NCBI GenBank assembly: GCA_032251315.1
Contig: JAVVEE010000039.1
Location: 1 to 24,736 of the forward strand
From: LH-M37 sp032251315
Lineage (GTDB): Bacteria > Pseudomonadota > Gammaproteobacteria > SZUA-229
DNA length: 24,736 nucleotides
Reading direction: 5' to 3'
Below the pieces are notes generated by a model, which worked only from the letters and a program-made list of their open reading frames with translations, did not search any database and was not told the origin of the DNA. Positions within the stretch are counted from its first letter, which is position 1. Each line of letters begins with the position of its first letter. Below are positions 24,625 through 24,736 of this stretch, piece after piece. The position numbers and the translations under genes were made by a program.

Positions 24625-24736
24625 ATGCAATCACAAACATTAACGCAACTGCGTCAACTTAAACTCGGTGGCATGGCCACCGCCTTACAGACCCAGCTGG
24701 AACAGGTCGGAACGTATGAAGGACTCGATTTTATCG
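24625..24736 (+). CDS. istB: IS21-family helper ATPase IstB, 5' part
   Basis: The first 37 codons are in the window: MQSQTLTQLRQLKLGGMATA, then a segment ending in YEGLDFI. This is the typical IstB N-terminus (LxxLRxLxLxGMAxALxxQ ... LxFxER). GAGGAAA lies about nine bases before the ATG, a good ribosome site. IstB is an AAA+ ATPase that helps IstA choose and join the target. The Walker motifs lie beyond the window edge, so I cannot say whether the gene is intact. Confidence 0.9.
   Translation, partial: MQSQTLTQLRQLKLGGMATALQTQLEQVGTYEGLDFI

Larger units (their letters stand above)
24254..24736 (+). mobile_element. IS21-family insertion element, 5' part lost, running off the window
   Basis: The istA C-terminal remnant and the istB start lie in the order and spacing usual for IS21 elements. 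The left end, with its terminal inverted repeat, is missing. The sequence joins directly to the AT-rich glycosyltransferase gene, so a deletion or recombination removed about three quarters of istA. The right end is beyond the window. Base composition returns to GC-richer values at the junction. Confidence 0.8.

Noticed and set aside
1..24736. CRISPR arrays, rRNA or tRNA genes
   Set aside because: No regularly spaced repeats and no rRNA or tRNA-like sequence was seen on reading; a covariance-model scan was not possible.

Overview
The window looks like chromosome of a gammaproteobacterium. Supporting this are an FNR-type regulator, a CsdA/DeaD-like helicase, a PpsA whose phosphohistidine falls at E. 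coli-like numbering, and a DksA-type zinc-finger protein. I cannot name the species. Base composition is uneven. The FNR-like gene at the left and the glycosyltransferase at the right are AT-rich, while the Mrp antiporter block and the stress-gene block are clearly GC-richer. This suggests a mosaic with edges touched by mobile or transferred DNA.

Left part (1-7.1 kb). The window opens with the tail of an unidentified gene (3-116). It is followed by a CRP/FNR-family regulator (321-1118) with unusual cysteine spacing and a TIGR01777-type epimerase (1426-2322). On the minus strand lie a DEAD-box RNA helicase (2888-4666) and an MscS-type channel with a GTG start (4883-5947). Two 133-bp copies of a strongly palindromic repeat (2734-2866 and 6151-6283), in the same orientation, bracket the helicase-channel pair. 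The second copy abuts a decayed diguanylate cyclase (GGDEF) pseudogene at about 6302-6605. That pseudogene is only visible by following the reading frame through two stops and a frameshift. A DksA/TraR-type protein follows (6723-7073).

Centre (7.2-14.2 kb). An eight-gene Mrp-type cation/proton antiporter operon runs E-F-G-(A-Cterm/B fusion)-C-D-D2-D3. Most junctions overlap, three of them as ATGA. The order matches the archaeal Mbh membrane module (mbhA to mbhH) rather than the Bacillus ABCDEFG order. There is no full MrpA. Two extra NuoL/M/N-like subunits follow MrpD. The last one has lost most of the ion-path charged residues and carries a three-unit 10-residue tandem repeat.

Right part (14.5-22.8 kb). 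A SulP anion transporter and a tandem universal stress protein form a pair. They are followed by a double PRC-barrel protein, a small coiled-coil stress-type protein, a clade-3-type catalase, a ChaB-like protein and phosphoenolpyruvate synthase, all on the plus strand. With the Mrp operon, this reads as an ion-homeostasis and oxidative/general stress neighbourhood; that reading is inference from gene content. Long inverted repeats follow the stop codons of the usp and ppsA genes and share a 14-bp left edge.

Right end (23.4-24.7 kb). An AT-rich family-2 glycosyltransferase is abutted, at its stop codon, by a 5'-truncated IS21-family istA remnant and the start of istB, which runs off the window.
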